DNA of 64,000 nucleotides from assembly GCA_023014335.1 (NCBI GenBank), contig JAECYW010000005.1, forward strand, positions 1,178,001 through 1,242,000. The letters run 5' to 3'. Position numbers and translations under genes: made by a program. The DNA is from Galerina marginata (taxonomy: Eukaryota; Basidiomycota; Agaricomycetes; Agaricales; Galerinaceae). Under the pieces are notes generated by a model. The model saw nothing but the letters and a program-made list of their open reading frames with translations, made no database searches and was not told the origin of the DNA. Shown here in pieces: positions 11,338 through 21,806 of the stretch; position 1 is the stretch's first letter; every line of letters begins with the position of its first letter.

Positions 11338-12176
11338 TCAATCATGGTCAGCATCATTGACCAAAGGGGAGGTAGGATCAGAAGGATCAAAAGTAGAAAG
11401 AACACTTGCATTTCCAGCAGATTCAACAACAGCATCTTTGGCTTGGTTGCTCTTCTCACCATTGGTGTCCTGGGCCTTATTAGCCTTGTTCTTGTTGCCT
11501 TTGCGACGATTTTCTACATTCTCCTTTGCTGTCTTTTGAGCCCTTGCAAATGCATGACAGTTTTCCATGGTGTGATTGGTCATACCACAGAATGTGCAAA
11601 GAAGCTCAATAAGCTTGGAGAGTGAAGAAGATGACGCTTTGAGTGCAGAACCAACTGCAGGCATTTCAAAAGCGCGACGACAACGCTGAGTCTCCTCAGT
11701 GACAAAGGCCTGATGAATTGTGGCCTTGTCAAGTTTGTCCAGAAGGAGAAGTGAAGAGGCAAAAGTGTTGTACTCTTTGGGGAGGGCTCTGATCAGAGAC
11801 ATGGAGCCAAGTTCTTCATCCAGTTTGGCAAGATCAAACTTGTCTGGACGAAGATCCTGAATGCGGCGGATAGCTTCATCAACTCTATTGATCAAAGTTT
11901 GAAGACTTTCCTCCTCTCCCTTCCTAATGGAGAATAGGTCATCATAAGCGTTAAACCTGTTGCCAGGACGCTTCCGAAGGTGAACAGCTTTAAGAGCTTC
12001 CCACATCTTGACCGGATCATCTGTAATTCCATTGAAGTGGATACGTTGATCTGGTTCCACCATTAAGTAGATTTGGCCGGAAGCCTTATCTGCTTTGTCC
12101 AACCAAGCATCAAGGGCAGTGGTCTCGGCCTCAGTAGCGGTTGGCAAGGTAACTGTTGGTTTGGTCTTGGCACCAG
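11338..12176 (-). pseudogene. Cop1 gag, main part
   Basis: A copia-type Gag (UBN2 family) with a CX2CX4HX4C zinc knuckle (CTFCGMTNHTMENC) near residue 190 of this fragment, followed by a Lys/Asn-rich tail. The frame ends at TGA 11338-11340 directly before the protease. Its N-terminal part was separated by the Gyp1 insertion and lies at 52073-52181; the two join in frame at WRIVTG once Gyp1 and one ACCAG duplication are removed. Confidence 0.9.
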
Positions 12177-12578
12177 TGTAACGGTTGAATGGGACGTCTC
12201 ACGAGGATTCCAGGCGGACGATGGTGTGAAGACCCGCTAGTCGCAGTAGTCGGTCGAATTGTTCGGGATTCTGTTCCCAGAAGCCTGGACAACTCCCCTT
12301 TTCTTGTTGTCCAAGAATAGCGTCGACGAGTAGCTACTAGAAATCTATTTCCACCTCACTCTTAGGTCCAGCGTAGATGAGCTGGTAGTACAGCTATCGT
12401 ACCCTTAGAACTAACAGATGAAGGTATGAAGTAAGATAAGATTTCCTCGAGGCGTACATGAGGCGTATTTCTACCACTGCTGACTAATCATGTTACATAC
12501 AATGTGAAGTGAAGAAGTAGGTGATTAGGAACTCGACCTTTGTGGATTAGTCCTGTATCTGCGGGTACGTACATTACA
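12177..12578 (-). repeat. Gyp1 3' LTR
   Basis: 402 bp, nearly identical to 51666-52067. In element orientation it begins TGTAATG and ends CGTTACA. A run of seven G on the minus strand at about 12581-12589, just upstream of the LTR start, is a plausible polypurine tract. Confidence 0.93.
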
Positions 12579-12609
12579 GAGCCCCCCCAGTTCCTAATTG
12601 CCTTCTCGT

Positions 12610-13840
12610 TTATTCCGCTTCTTCTGGGAGATAGATTTTCGAAAGGGGCATGTGATCCCAAGTGCAAGGTAGTTTAGCTTTTTCGATGCCCTTGAAGATG
12701 TTCGTTACGTCTGCGGAAGATAAGATATACTCTGGCTTGTAGGGTCCACGATTGTAGCTGCGGAGGAATAGACGCCAACCTGTTCTTGACTTGGGTTCAA
12801 ATTCCGGAGGTACTGCTTTGACGCGATCTGCGATGTACGAAAAGATTGATTCCAATGTTGCTGTCCATTCGCTAGTCCAGTGGTCGCAAAGTTCTTCTAG
12901 CAAATGGGGCGGGGGAAAGAGCCAGCGGTCCTGACGATGATCTGTTGGGTGCGGTATGTGTCCAAACAGGAATCCTAGTTCTTGTGCTGAAACCCTGTCC
13001 CAGAAGACTCCTAGTGGGTGTGCGTAGCGAACGTCACTATTACCTTTGTTGTGAATAGTCGTCTGGATTGAAGGCCCACGTAGGTATCTGGTTATGATGT
13101 CGTCGCCGCCCCAAAGATGAGGCACCCAGCTACATGCGCCGCCTAGTCTGATGATGGATGGTGCGTGCGGGCGTTGCAGTACTTTGCCGAGTTTCCCTTG
13201 GTATAAAGCAATAAACGCTGTGAGGTTAGTGAACGTGAAGGGTGTTTCTACAAAGTCCGGATCGTAGAGTGCGGCGGTCCTGGTGTGCTCAGCTTGGGAT
13301 AGTTCGTTGGGCGCGAAGGCACGGAAGTGACTTGTCGGTATGCCGATTCGGAATGACCAGCGGTGTTTGACTGCGACTCGCAATAGAGTGGACATTGACC
13401 GAATTTCTGGCGGTCCTGTGGCGAAGTACCGCATTCTTACTTCTGCTCGTGGATCTGGAAGTATAAGGACTCCATATAGAAGCAGGGCGGGGTGCCAGGA
13501 TCCCATGGTGGTTAGCGAGAAAAGGGAGAATTGGTAAGTGAGGTGGGACCCTAATTCTTGTAAGTGCCGTTTGAAGAGTGCAGCTGGTCTTTGATGTGGT
13601 GCTATGTGGCCGGTGAGCGTGGGACGCGGGGAATGCGTTCTTGGGTTCCCTGCTAATGGCATTATTGGGGCAGGAGCTGGACCTTTGACTGCCAGTATTC
13701 GCCGGTTGACATTCCTCCAGGACGTTACACTTGCAATTGAGTCTTTGGGTTGAATGTAGGGCGAATTGTCGGGAGGGGCCGAGTTTAGTCGATCCATTAG
13801 CGTCGGGGCTGCCAAGTCATCAGCTGAAGTGTCGTCCGTA
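12610..13840 (-). pseudogene. Gyp1 third ORF, C-terminal part
   Basis: This is the C-terminal roughly 410 residues of a gypsy-associated third ORF of unknown function, ending in SKIYLPEEAE just before the 3' LTR. It is a soluble-looking protein rich in Trp, Pro and Arg, with no transmembrane segment or catalytic motif that I recognise. The apparent N-terminal extension beginning MQGHSMSGRISN is translated from HL2 and is not part of the gene. The true upstream sequence continues at 15089-15181 (LALEEEERVLPDSN joined to TDDTSADD), then across Gyp2 at 35749-35771, then across HL6 at 36743-37771. Confidence 0.8.
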
Positions 13841-15088
13841 TTACAAGTTCTTACGTAGTAAAAGAACTTGTTTTCCGGCCTGCATAGCAGGCAGAAAACA
13901 TTCCTAACGCAATGGTTGGAAATTCTCCCACTCATACTGTGACCCTGCATGGTTTCTGTATCTCAGCCATTACTGGGCCAATTTTGATGATCTTGGTATC
14001 AAAAAATTTGTAAAAATCAGGGCTTTCATGTGGCATGTGTATCCAGGGACGATTAGGTCATGTGACTCGTTCACACGACCCAAAAAGCGGAAATTTGTGT
14101 GAATTTACACTTGAAGCAGATTTCAGTGAGCTAGATATGCTAAAATATGTTGCCTAGACCAATCTAAAATAATATTTACATATGTTTTGCAATGATGTCA
14201 TGGTGTCCAAATCTGGCAAACAGTCAGCTCAACTTGGTGAAAATCCGAAAATTGGTATTAAACTGACTGGATAACCCATAAAAGGCACACCAAACATTGC
14301 AAAACATGACCAAATAATGTTCTAGAAGCTTACATAATCAAACTCACAGCAGGACTTTGTGCAATTGCCTTGGATTTGGTAATGCACCAACTTGGACCAA
14401 AATATTCTCAGGGATATCTATGTGCACAGACCATCTCTTAGGTAAAAAAAACATTATCAGTATTTTTATTTTATTTTAATGCCTTTAAAATCTCTCAATA
14501 TAGCTTATTTACTGTGTTTTCAACAATATTCCGCATTTGGTAAGTCACATAAAGATGTGACAATACACATGTGACACCATCTTTTAGCCCTGATTTTTCT
14601 GATAATTACACATTTTGTTTCAAGGCAATCTGATAAAAACTAAGCGACGTATAAATTAATCTTGTTACAAGTTTCTTATTGTAGTCTAATAATTAATCTT
14701 GTTACAAGTTCTTACGTAGTAAAAGAACTTGTTTTCCGGCCTGCATAGCAGGCAGAAAACATTCCTAACGCAATGGTTGGAAATTCTCCCACTCATACTG
14801 TGACCCTGCATGGTTTCTGTATCTCAGCCATTACTGGGCCAATTTTTATGATCTTGGTATCAAAAAATTCGTAAAAATCAGGGCCTTCCTGGTCATGTGA
14901 CCAGGCCGTTTTAGGCTTGTTAGAACCGTCTCATTTTTCTGCTTTTTTTGAGTATAAGATCACCCCAATAGCTTCAGATTTGAGCGGACTACATATTATT
15001 TACTTATTTAACATGTATTTATGTCGTAGCACACACCAACAAAGTAAGAACTTGTTTTTGCCATGCGCAGCAATGGCCTCTGATCAAG
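13841..15088 (+). mobile_element. HL2: compound Helentron-like insertion in Gyp1 third ORF
   Basis: There are three tandem parts: R-M (13841-14664), a 37-bp internally deleted copy (14665-14701) and R-S (14702-15088). Each begins TTACAAG. Both full R ends contain the hairpin ACAAGTTCTTAC-GTA-GTAAAAGAACTTGT and a second hairpin GCCTGCATAGCAGGC. The S end carries GTAAGAACTTGT, the hairpin GCCATGCGCAGCAATGGC and the terminus ATCAAG. There is no target duplication. Deletion joins TCGAA to TACGG and restores the host frame (PDS-N-TDD). Confidence 0.85.
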
Positions 15089-15181
15089 TTCGAATCAGGA
15101 AGAACCCGTTCTTCTTCCTCTAGTGCCAGAATGTTACGATAGTCTCGTCATCCTCTGTGTCCGTTCGAAAGTGAAACGCGC
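15089..15181 (-). pseudogene. Gyp1 third ORF, middle fragment between HL2 and Gyp2
   Basis: The minus strand reads FRTDTEDDETIVTFW in one frame and LALEEEERVLPDSN in another, so a frameshift lies near 15125. Together with 35749-35771 across Gyp2 it connects the two halves of the third ORF: the 4-bp GCGC is shared at the Gyp2 junctions, and ARRYASAF reads across after removing Gyp2. Confidence 0.65.
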
Positions 15182-16462
15182 TGTCACGCATGGACTTTGT
15201 TTTGAATAAAGTCCCATCAAGCTTGCACAAAGTCTGAACCAGTTGTTAAGAAGATTTCGGACAAGTCGTACACGCTGCCTTAGAGACAAGGCAACGATAA
15301 GCGCTCTATCAAATTTGATGCAGCATGCCCATTAAATCAACAAATCGACATCACAAGAAGCTGTCCGATCCTGACAGGAAGTGTCACGACAGGCTTAATT
15401 TCAGACTCGACGATGCAACATCTGGACATCTAATCCTCCATTCATACATCCAAGCGCTTATTCACTGTAATATGCGCCCACACACTCCTTATTAGTCATG
15501 CCATTAAACACTTCTCGGCGCTTACTGATCCTACAGTGCGCTTATTCATCTTTTGTATTACTAATCACCCAATTTGCTTACTGATCGGTCTCGGCACTTA
15601 TTGATCCTTCCATTTTTATTACCAATCAGCCTTGGCGCTTACTGAGCTTCTCAGTTTTTATTACCAATCAGTCTCGGCGCTTATTGATCCACTCTTTTGC
15701 TTACCAATTTCTTACAAATCCACTTACCAATCGCCCTCGGCGCTTATTTGCTCCTTACCAATTGTATTACTCAGCCAGTATTTTCATGTAAAGTCGCTTA
15801 CATAGTACCGTATCTGGAAAGGTATAAAAGGGAGCCGAAATTCTGAGCAGAAAGGGCATCTATATCCCGATCACCCTCTTCTATTCAGCTCAGTCCACTA
15901 GCAGATCCAGATATTTCCAGAGTGGAATAGTCTGCTAGCCAGTTCGTATTTTCGATTCCCCTTGTCCTTGCCAAGTGCGTCTACTTGCAAATACAAGAAG
16001 TCTTTACCTGTTTTTTTTTCAGTCTATTACATTGCCGAAAGCCTGTCCGTCCGACATCCAGTGAGTCATCCAGTCCAGCAGTCCATTTTATCATCTGTGT
16101 TTTCTTTTCAATTTCGACATCGCTTCAGCTGCGCACGCACTGAGCAATTTATTCTACTGACGATCATTGCCCCCATCTTCGAGACTATTATCTAGGTACT
16201 TCAGCATCAGTATTTAAGTACTTCGAGATATTATTTTGAAGAACCTACGTCGAGCTACATTAGTTCTAATTTCATATAGAATTATATTAGCTTGACCAGT
16301 AACTGCAGAGATTATTTTCGCTATTCAGCTACTCTCTGCACTTACGAATTTATCACTTGAACAAACAAACTAGCATTGCTAACGAAACCACTCGCACAAA
16401 CTGGAATAGGCCAAAGCATAACCTTTCGCTGAAACCCAGGTAAACCAAAGTTTACGTCAACA
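15182..16462 (+). repeat. Gyp2 5' LTR
   Basis: 1281 bp, about 99.7% identical to 34468-35748 by eye. A TATA box (GGTATAAAAGGG) lies at about 15820 with pyrimidine-rich sequence downstream, giving plus-strand transcription. U3 (about 15515-15755) contains five imperfect copies of a CTCGGCGCTTAYTGATCC motif, an enhancer-like array. Confidence 0.93.
15820..15831 (+). promoter_or_regulatory. TATA box of the Gyp2 5' LTR
   Basis: GGTATAAAAGGG, about 640 bp before the LTR end. It is repeated at about 35106 in the 3' LTR. Its position and orientation fit RNA polymerase II transcription of Gyp2. Confidence 0.7.
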
Positions 16463-16524
16463 TAACTGGAGCCCACCGCAAGGGGTTTCAACGCAACAAA
16501 TTGACATTTGTTGCTAGTTTGTTT
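16463..16524 (+). other. Gyp2 leader with probable primer-binding site
   Basis: Immediately after the LTR comes TAACTGGAGCCCACCGC. Its TGGAGCCC core, next to the LTR, is where the tRNA primer-binding site should lie; the tRNA cannot be assigned here. The gag ATG follows at 16525. Confidence 0.5.
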
Positions 16525-17852
16525 ATGAGTCTTCTTGACGATAGTAATTCAGACGAAGAGACTCAAGTTCGACCAATTTTTCCCAATTCAACTCCTAGCG
16601 CGTTAGTCCAGCCATCTCCAACATCAGAACAGTCCAGTGAACATCCTCCAGACAACTACCGCCTATTACCTGTACCCAAATCTGTCTGCAGAAGTCAAAA
16701 CAATATGTCTTCATTCAGCGGACATCTCATTCCTCCAGGATACTCAGCACCTCCCCTACCCAGCTCACCCACTGCATTTGCACCCCAACCCAGTTCATCA
16801 TCTATACTTGATCCGCTGCCTCATGACCCTGAAGCTCCGACAAATGCAGTACACAATGCGCCTGCACCAAGCCAGCCACACATTCCCATTTATTACCAGC
16901 AACCTAACCCTTCCAATAATCCACCAATCCTTCCTCCTCTGGTACCTCCATCGGCAGGATTAGGAATAGCCAGCATGCCTATGCCAGGATTGCACAAAGC
17001 TCTGAAAAAATTCAAAGGAAGCTATTCTGCGATCAGATCATTTCTTAATCACCTTGATCAGTTGTACGCTCAATGTCAAATCACCCGAGGTTTTGACAAA
17101 GTCAATGCAATATTAGACTATTGCTCTCAACCCGTCCGCTCATTTATTCAGACCACCACTGAGTATTCTTCAAATGATTGGATTGGACTTAAGGACAGAC
17201 TTCTTGTTGCCTTTGATGCAGAGCGAGACGACCCAATATATACCATCGCGGACGTAATTGATTTTGTCCGCAACAGCCACCGAAAGCCTATCAAGAGCCT
17301 AGCCAAGTGGCGCAAATATGAACGAAAGTTCCAGACAATTGCAGGAAGTGTAAAGAAGAAAGGCCAATTAGCAGATAGAGAATACTGTGGGTATTTCTGG
17401 ACTGGAATGCCCACTGACCTCAAAGAAGCCTTAAAACCCATGCTGCTAATCGAACATCGCCAACATGATGTGAGCGAACCCTACTCAATCAAGAAAATCA
17501 GCGTAGTAGCAGAGAAGTATTTCAAAAGAGACAGATTTAGCGATTTACTTCCTGGAATTATGGGATGGGATCAAGACTCCGACAGCTCGGACTCAGACTC
17601 CGAATCAGACAATGAAAGCTCAGACTCTGAATCCGAAGCAGAACGTCGGCACCATCAGAAGAAGAAGAAGAGCCGAAAGATTAAAGAAGCCAAGACACAC
17701 CGCAAGACTCATCCAAAGCCTGAAAAGCAAGGTATGGAAGTATCGCGAAGTGAGATGGATGGTCTGGTAGACCGAATCAACAAGTTAACATTGCTTAATA
17801 CTGCTCAGCCCCTTCAACCAACAGCCGGAAATCAACCAGCATACCTAGCTAA
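16525..17852 (+). pseudogene. Gyp2 gag, N-terminal part (interrupted by HL3)
   Basis: The ATG at 16525 (MSLLDDSNSDEETQ) is the natural start; upstream codons in this frame are non-ATG. A Pro-rich N-terminal region precedes a retrotransposon Gag capsid-like helical domain (about residues 150-350, FKGSYSAIRSFLNHLDQLYA through FWTGMPTDLKEAL). An acidic Ser/Asp-rich stretch and a basic Lys-rich stretch follow. The host frame stops being real at NQPAYLAN (17852); the remaining codons to TGA at 17907 come from HL3. The gene continues at 19114. Confidence 0.88.
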
Positions 17853-19113
17853 CTTGGTCAGAGGCCATTGCTGCGCATGGCAAAAACAAGTTCTTACTTT
17901 GGGGTGAGGCAGTGCCTGAAGACTTACACTGTTAGTAAATAAATATATATTAAATACATAAATAATATGTAGTCCGCTCAAATCTGAACCGATTGGGATG
18001 ATCTTATACTCAAAAAAAGCAGAAAAATGAGGCGGATCTAACAAGCCTAAAACGGCCTGGTCACATGACCAGGAAGGCCCTGATTTTTACGAATTTTTTG
18101 ATACCAAGATCATAAAAATTGGCTCAGTAATGGCTGAGATACAGAAACCATGCAGGGTCACTATAGCAGTGGGAGAATTTCCAACCATTGCGTTAGAAAC
18201 CATTTCCTTCTGCTATCAAGTGTAGAAAACAAGTTCTTTTACTACGTAAGAACTTGTAACAAGATTAATTCATACGTCGCTTAGTTTTTATTGAATTGCC
18301 TTGAAATAAAGTGTGTAATTATCAGAAAAATCAGGGCTATAAAATGGTGTCACATATGTATTGTCACATTTTCATGTGACTTACCAAATGCGGAATATTG
18401 TTTGAAATACACAGTAAATAAGCCATTTTAAGAGATTTTAAAGGCATTAAAATAAAATAAAAATACAAATGATGTTTTTTTACCTAAGAGATGGTCTGTG
18501 CACACATATCACATGACATATCCCTCAGAATATTTTGGTCTAACTTGGTGCCTTAACTGATTTCAAGGGATTTGCACAAAGTCCTGCTGTGAGTTTAATT
18601 ATGTAAGCTTCTAAAACATTATTTTCATGTTATTTGGTCATGTTTTGAAATGTTTGGTGTGCCTTTTATGGGTTGTCCAGTCAGTTTAACACCAATTTTC
18701 GGATTTTCACCAAGTTGAGCTGGCTGTTTGCCAGATTTGACACCATGACATCATTGCAAAACATATGTAAATATTTGTACATTATTTTAGATTGGTCTGG
18801 GCAACACATTTTAGCCTATCTAGCTCACTGAAATTCATTTTAAGTGTAAATTTACATAAATTTGCGCTGTTTGGGTCGTGTGAACAGGTCACATGACCTA
18901 ATCAACCCTGGATACACATGCCATATGAAAGCCCTGATTTTTACGAATTTTTTGATACCAAGATCATAAAAATTGGCTCAGTAATAGCTGAGATACAGAA
19001 ACCATGCAGGGTCACTATAGCAGTGGGAGAATTTCCAACCATTGCGTTAGAAACCATTTCCTTCTGCTATCAAGTGTAGAAAACAAGTTCTTTTACTACG
19101 TAAGAACTTGTAA
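17853..19113 (-). mobile_element. HL3: compound Helentron-like insertion in Gyp2 gag
   Basis: On the plus strand it runs S-R (17853-18259) then M-R (18260-19113). It starts CTTGGTCAGAGG, has the hairpin GCCATTGCTGCGCATGGC 11 nt in and the internal arm ACAAGTTCTTAC, and ends with ACAAGTTCTTTTACTACG then TAAGAACTTGTAA. R is repeated at 18078-18259 and 18931-19113. S contains the near-palindrome CCTGGTCACATGACCAGG. There is no target duplication; deletion joins GCTAA to TATGGC and restores gag (AYLA-N-MATQ). Confidence 0.87.
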
Positions 19114-20242
19114 TATGGCAACACAAGCACTGCCCCAGGCAGTCCCGCAGTCATATATGAGCTTCCAAGATAACAATACTCAGCAACAAGGCATGTCGCA
19201 GCCCTACACATTTTACTCCAATAATATGGTACCACCCGGTGCTCCTCCAATGCCACCCCAGGGTTATCCTTCCTATCCCAATAATGCAGTAAATCCATCG
19301 CCAAATATTCCGCAGCCTTACAGGACCTATCCGAATAATATTCCTTTACCGCAGAATCAATTTGGTGGATTCCCTCAACTTCGAGATAATAAATGCTTTG
19401 GATGTTTTGATCCTAATCATTACTTGAGTAATTGCCCAAGAATGCATGAACTCTTCCAACAAGGCATTGTGGAGTATGATCCAGTAACCAAGAAATACTG
19501 CATGAAGAAGACCCGCGAAGTCATAAATAGGAGTCCAAGAGAGACAATGTATGAGGCGGCCTTGCGACTTAACAGTGTGATGCCCCCAGCGCAACCGCAG
19601 AATGCTAATTATGTCACCTTTGCTCCAGAAGAAGGTCAAGAAGACACAGGGACACTAGAAGATAGCATTCAGCAATATTATGCATCACAACTTAGCAATG
19701 AAACGGAGAGCGACTCAGACGACTCGGACGATGATGGCCCATACTGGAAGTATGCTTTACATGCTGAAAAACAGCGACGCTACTACCAACCCTCAAGTGA
19801 TTATTATGACTCAGAAAGTGAAGATGAGAATTATGCGGAAGCTTATCCAGCGACTCGGTCAATGACCAAACACACTTCTGAAGCTAGGGAACGAGCAAAC
19901 AAGCTTCCGTCAAAGCCACCTAAAATGGTTTTTGATGGAGTTTATCCACCTCTGCGACCACGCGGTCCACCCAAGCGTAAGCTGGAACCTGCACCTACAC
20001 CAGAAATTCCACAGCAGACCATTCAGCAGCCTCCTCCTCCTGTACCACAGCAAGAAATTCCTCCACCCCCAATTCCAGCACCACCACAAGTAGTCTCACA
20101 GGCTCCCGAATCATCAAAGCAAGCAGTACCAATCCCTGCCCCAAGCCGACAAATACCAAATCAGAAGCCACTTGATACTCGACGCTTACGAATAAATCAG
20201 GATATGCCAATGGACATCGACAAGGAGCCGACACCTGCTTGA
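19114..20242 (+). pseudogene. Gyp2 gag, C-terminal part with zinc knuckle
   Basis: It continues gag after HL3 (ATQALPQAVPQSYMSFQ). A zinc knuckle CX2CX4HX4C (CFGCFDPNHYLSNC) near 19393-19434 should bind the genomic RNA. Acidic and Pro-rich regions follow, and the frame ends at TGA 20240-20242 after MDIDKEPTPA. The upstream residues MQGHYSSGRISNH in this frame derive from HL3. The protease frame is shifted by +1 and overlaps the last 47 nt (20196-20242), so a programmed shift or a mutation separates Gag from Pol. Confidence 0.87.
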
Positions 20243-20821
20243 ATATCTAGGACACTACCAAAAAGACATACCCCCGCACATGCCAGCAAACAAAGAAAAT
20301 GCAGGGCGAGGTCTTGCTCGACAGTCCGAAATTTCCAGGGAAATAGACACACGTGAAGTAGTCAAGGAAATTCTGGATACACAAATTACGATTCCAATTC
20401 GTAAAATCATAGGATCATCAAGGGAGATTGCCACAGACCTCCAAGACATTTTGAAATTCAAGAATAGTAAACTGCCATCAGCATTAACCAGTATCAGTCC
20501 GACACCCTTACCAATAGTCGCAAGTGCAGAGCCCAGTCCTGATCGAAGACCTCTACCTGGAGGTAGATTAATCCGCATAAACCTCCAACATGGCGATAAA
20601 TCTGTAAAAGCAATTATCGACACTGGGTCAGAATTAAGCCTAGTCAGATGCGGAGTAGCAGACCGCCTTCAGTTGCCTGTCGACGTCACACGACATACTC
20701 TCGTCAATGATGCAAACGGAGGACAAAGCAAATTAACTGGACTTGCGGAAAGAGTCAGACTGCAGTGCGGACGAATAACTACAATTGGCCAGCCTATGCC
20801 GCTAGTTGAAGACATCAGGTA
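20196..20821 (+). pseudogene. Gyp2 pol: aspartic protease, N-terminal part
   Basis: The frame opens after TAA 20193-20195. The retropepsin active site is IIDTGSELSLV at about 20612-20644. The region before it (KEILDTQITIPIRKIIG) matches the conserved segment seen upstream of the protease in gypsy elements of Agaricomycetes. The frame ends at a TAG made by the junction with the 0.94-kb TIR element. The protease flap region resumes at 23451 (LPFDLLLGRPW). Confidence 0.85.
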
Positions 20822-21764
20822 GGTAAAGTGCCCAAAGAGGCTCATGCATCAGATAGGTAAGTTGACCATGTTGGGCAGTTTACCAACAGCCTGCATATTT
20901 GTTAGACTACGTCGTAAGACAACGTGGCTTACGTACAGAGAGAAATATATATATTTATTTGGTGATTGATGGCATCAATTGAGATCACATGACTTTGAAT
21001 TTGCCTCTATTGACATGCTCGTTGCACATTTATGTAATTTTATGGCCTCAAATGTAAACAAATGTAAATAAAAGCTCTCAGGGCCACTGCATCCATGATA
21101 TAAAAGGCAATTAAGATGCAATTGCCTAAAATGGCAGTATTTAGTCAGCCAGCTAATTTTGGACTTAGCAGCATTTGTGCTAAGTTCTTTAATTTATTAA
21201 TTAATACTAAAAGCCTTATATCTTAATGAGGAAGGTACCTAGTCATGTGATTTAAATTTTAATAGAGTCTAAAAATAGATTACGTTCTTTTGAGACCCTC
21301 TTTCCTTTTTGGGAAATTTTCCCGTCTGCCAAAATTTCTCACCGCCGGCTTTTTTTCACTTTTTTGCATTTTTCTCTGTGGGAAAAATAGCTAGGCACAA
21401 AATTTTGATGGATTCAGGGTCAGATGGCTTGGCCGCACATTTTTTATTAATGGCACAGCCACATCCGAGCACATTTGGGAATGGCTTGGTAAACTGCCCA
21501 AGCTGTCAAAAAGTGAGGCCAGTTTGCCGAGCCTTTCCAGGATGTGCTCGGATGTGGCTGTGCCTCTGATAAAAAATGACGTAATCAGCAACGCGTCCCT
21601 GAATCCATCAAAATCGTGGCTGTGTCTTCTTTCCTCATTGAGATATGAGCCAAATAGTAGTACATGGACAGCTTACAGTCTTTGGTAAGTTGACCAAGGA
21701 TGGTCAACTTACAGTCTTGGGCAGAATACCTATCTGATGCATGGGGCCCTTTGGGCAACTTACC
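20822..21764. mobile_element. 0.94-kb TIR element in the Gyp2 protease
   Basis: Terminal inverted repeats of about 38 bp share GCCCAAAG and CATGCATCAGATAGGTA (left end GGTAAAGTGCCC, right end inverted GGTAAGTTGCCC). ACATCAGGTAG left of the element and ACATCAAGGTAG right of it (21771-21785) may be an imperfect target repeat, but their spacing from the two TIRs differs. No transposase ORF is present. The element contains a nested 213-bp foldback (21402-21614). Confidence 0.72.
21402..21614. repeat. nested foldback repeat inside the 0.94-kb TIR element
   Basis: Two pairs of perfect inverted arms: ATTTTGATGGATTCAGGG at 21402-21419 with its complement at 21597-21614, and a 22-bp arm at 21453-21474 with its complement at 21542-21563. 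The layout resembles a small MITE. Confidence 0.75.
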
Positions 21765-21806
21765 ATTATTTACACATCAAGGTAGCAGCAACAAGTGAAT
21801 TGGCGA
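21765..21806 (+). pseudogene. short host fragment between two insertions in the Gyp2 protease
   Basis: An open stretch (IKVAATSELAT) lies between the TIR element and HL4, in a frame compatible with both neighbours. It may be original protease sequence, but could be filler from earlier insertions. Confidence 0.4.

Noticed and set aside
17853..19113. HL elements as spliceosomal introns (introner-like), since they begin near G|GTCAGA or GTGAGT and end near GTAAG|AAC, always in sense
   Set aside because: Using the nearest GT and AG leaves 13 extra nucleotides, not a multiple of three. At 17853 this creates an in-frame TAA. Exact frame restoration needs removal of CTTGG...GTAA, which is not a GT-AG interval.
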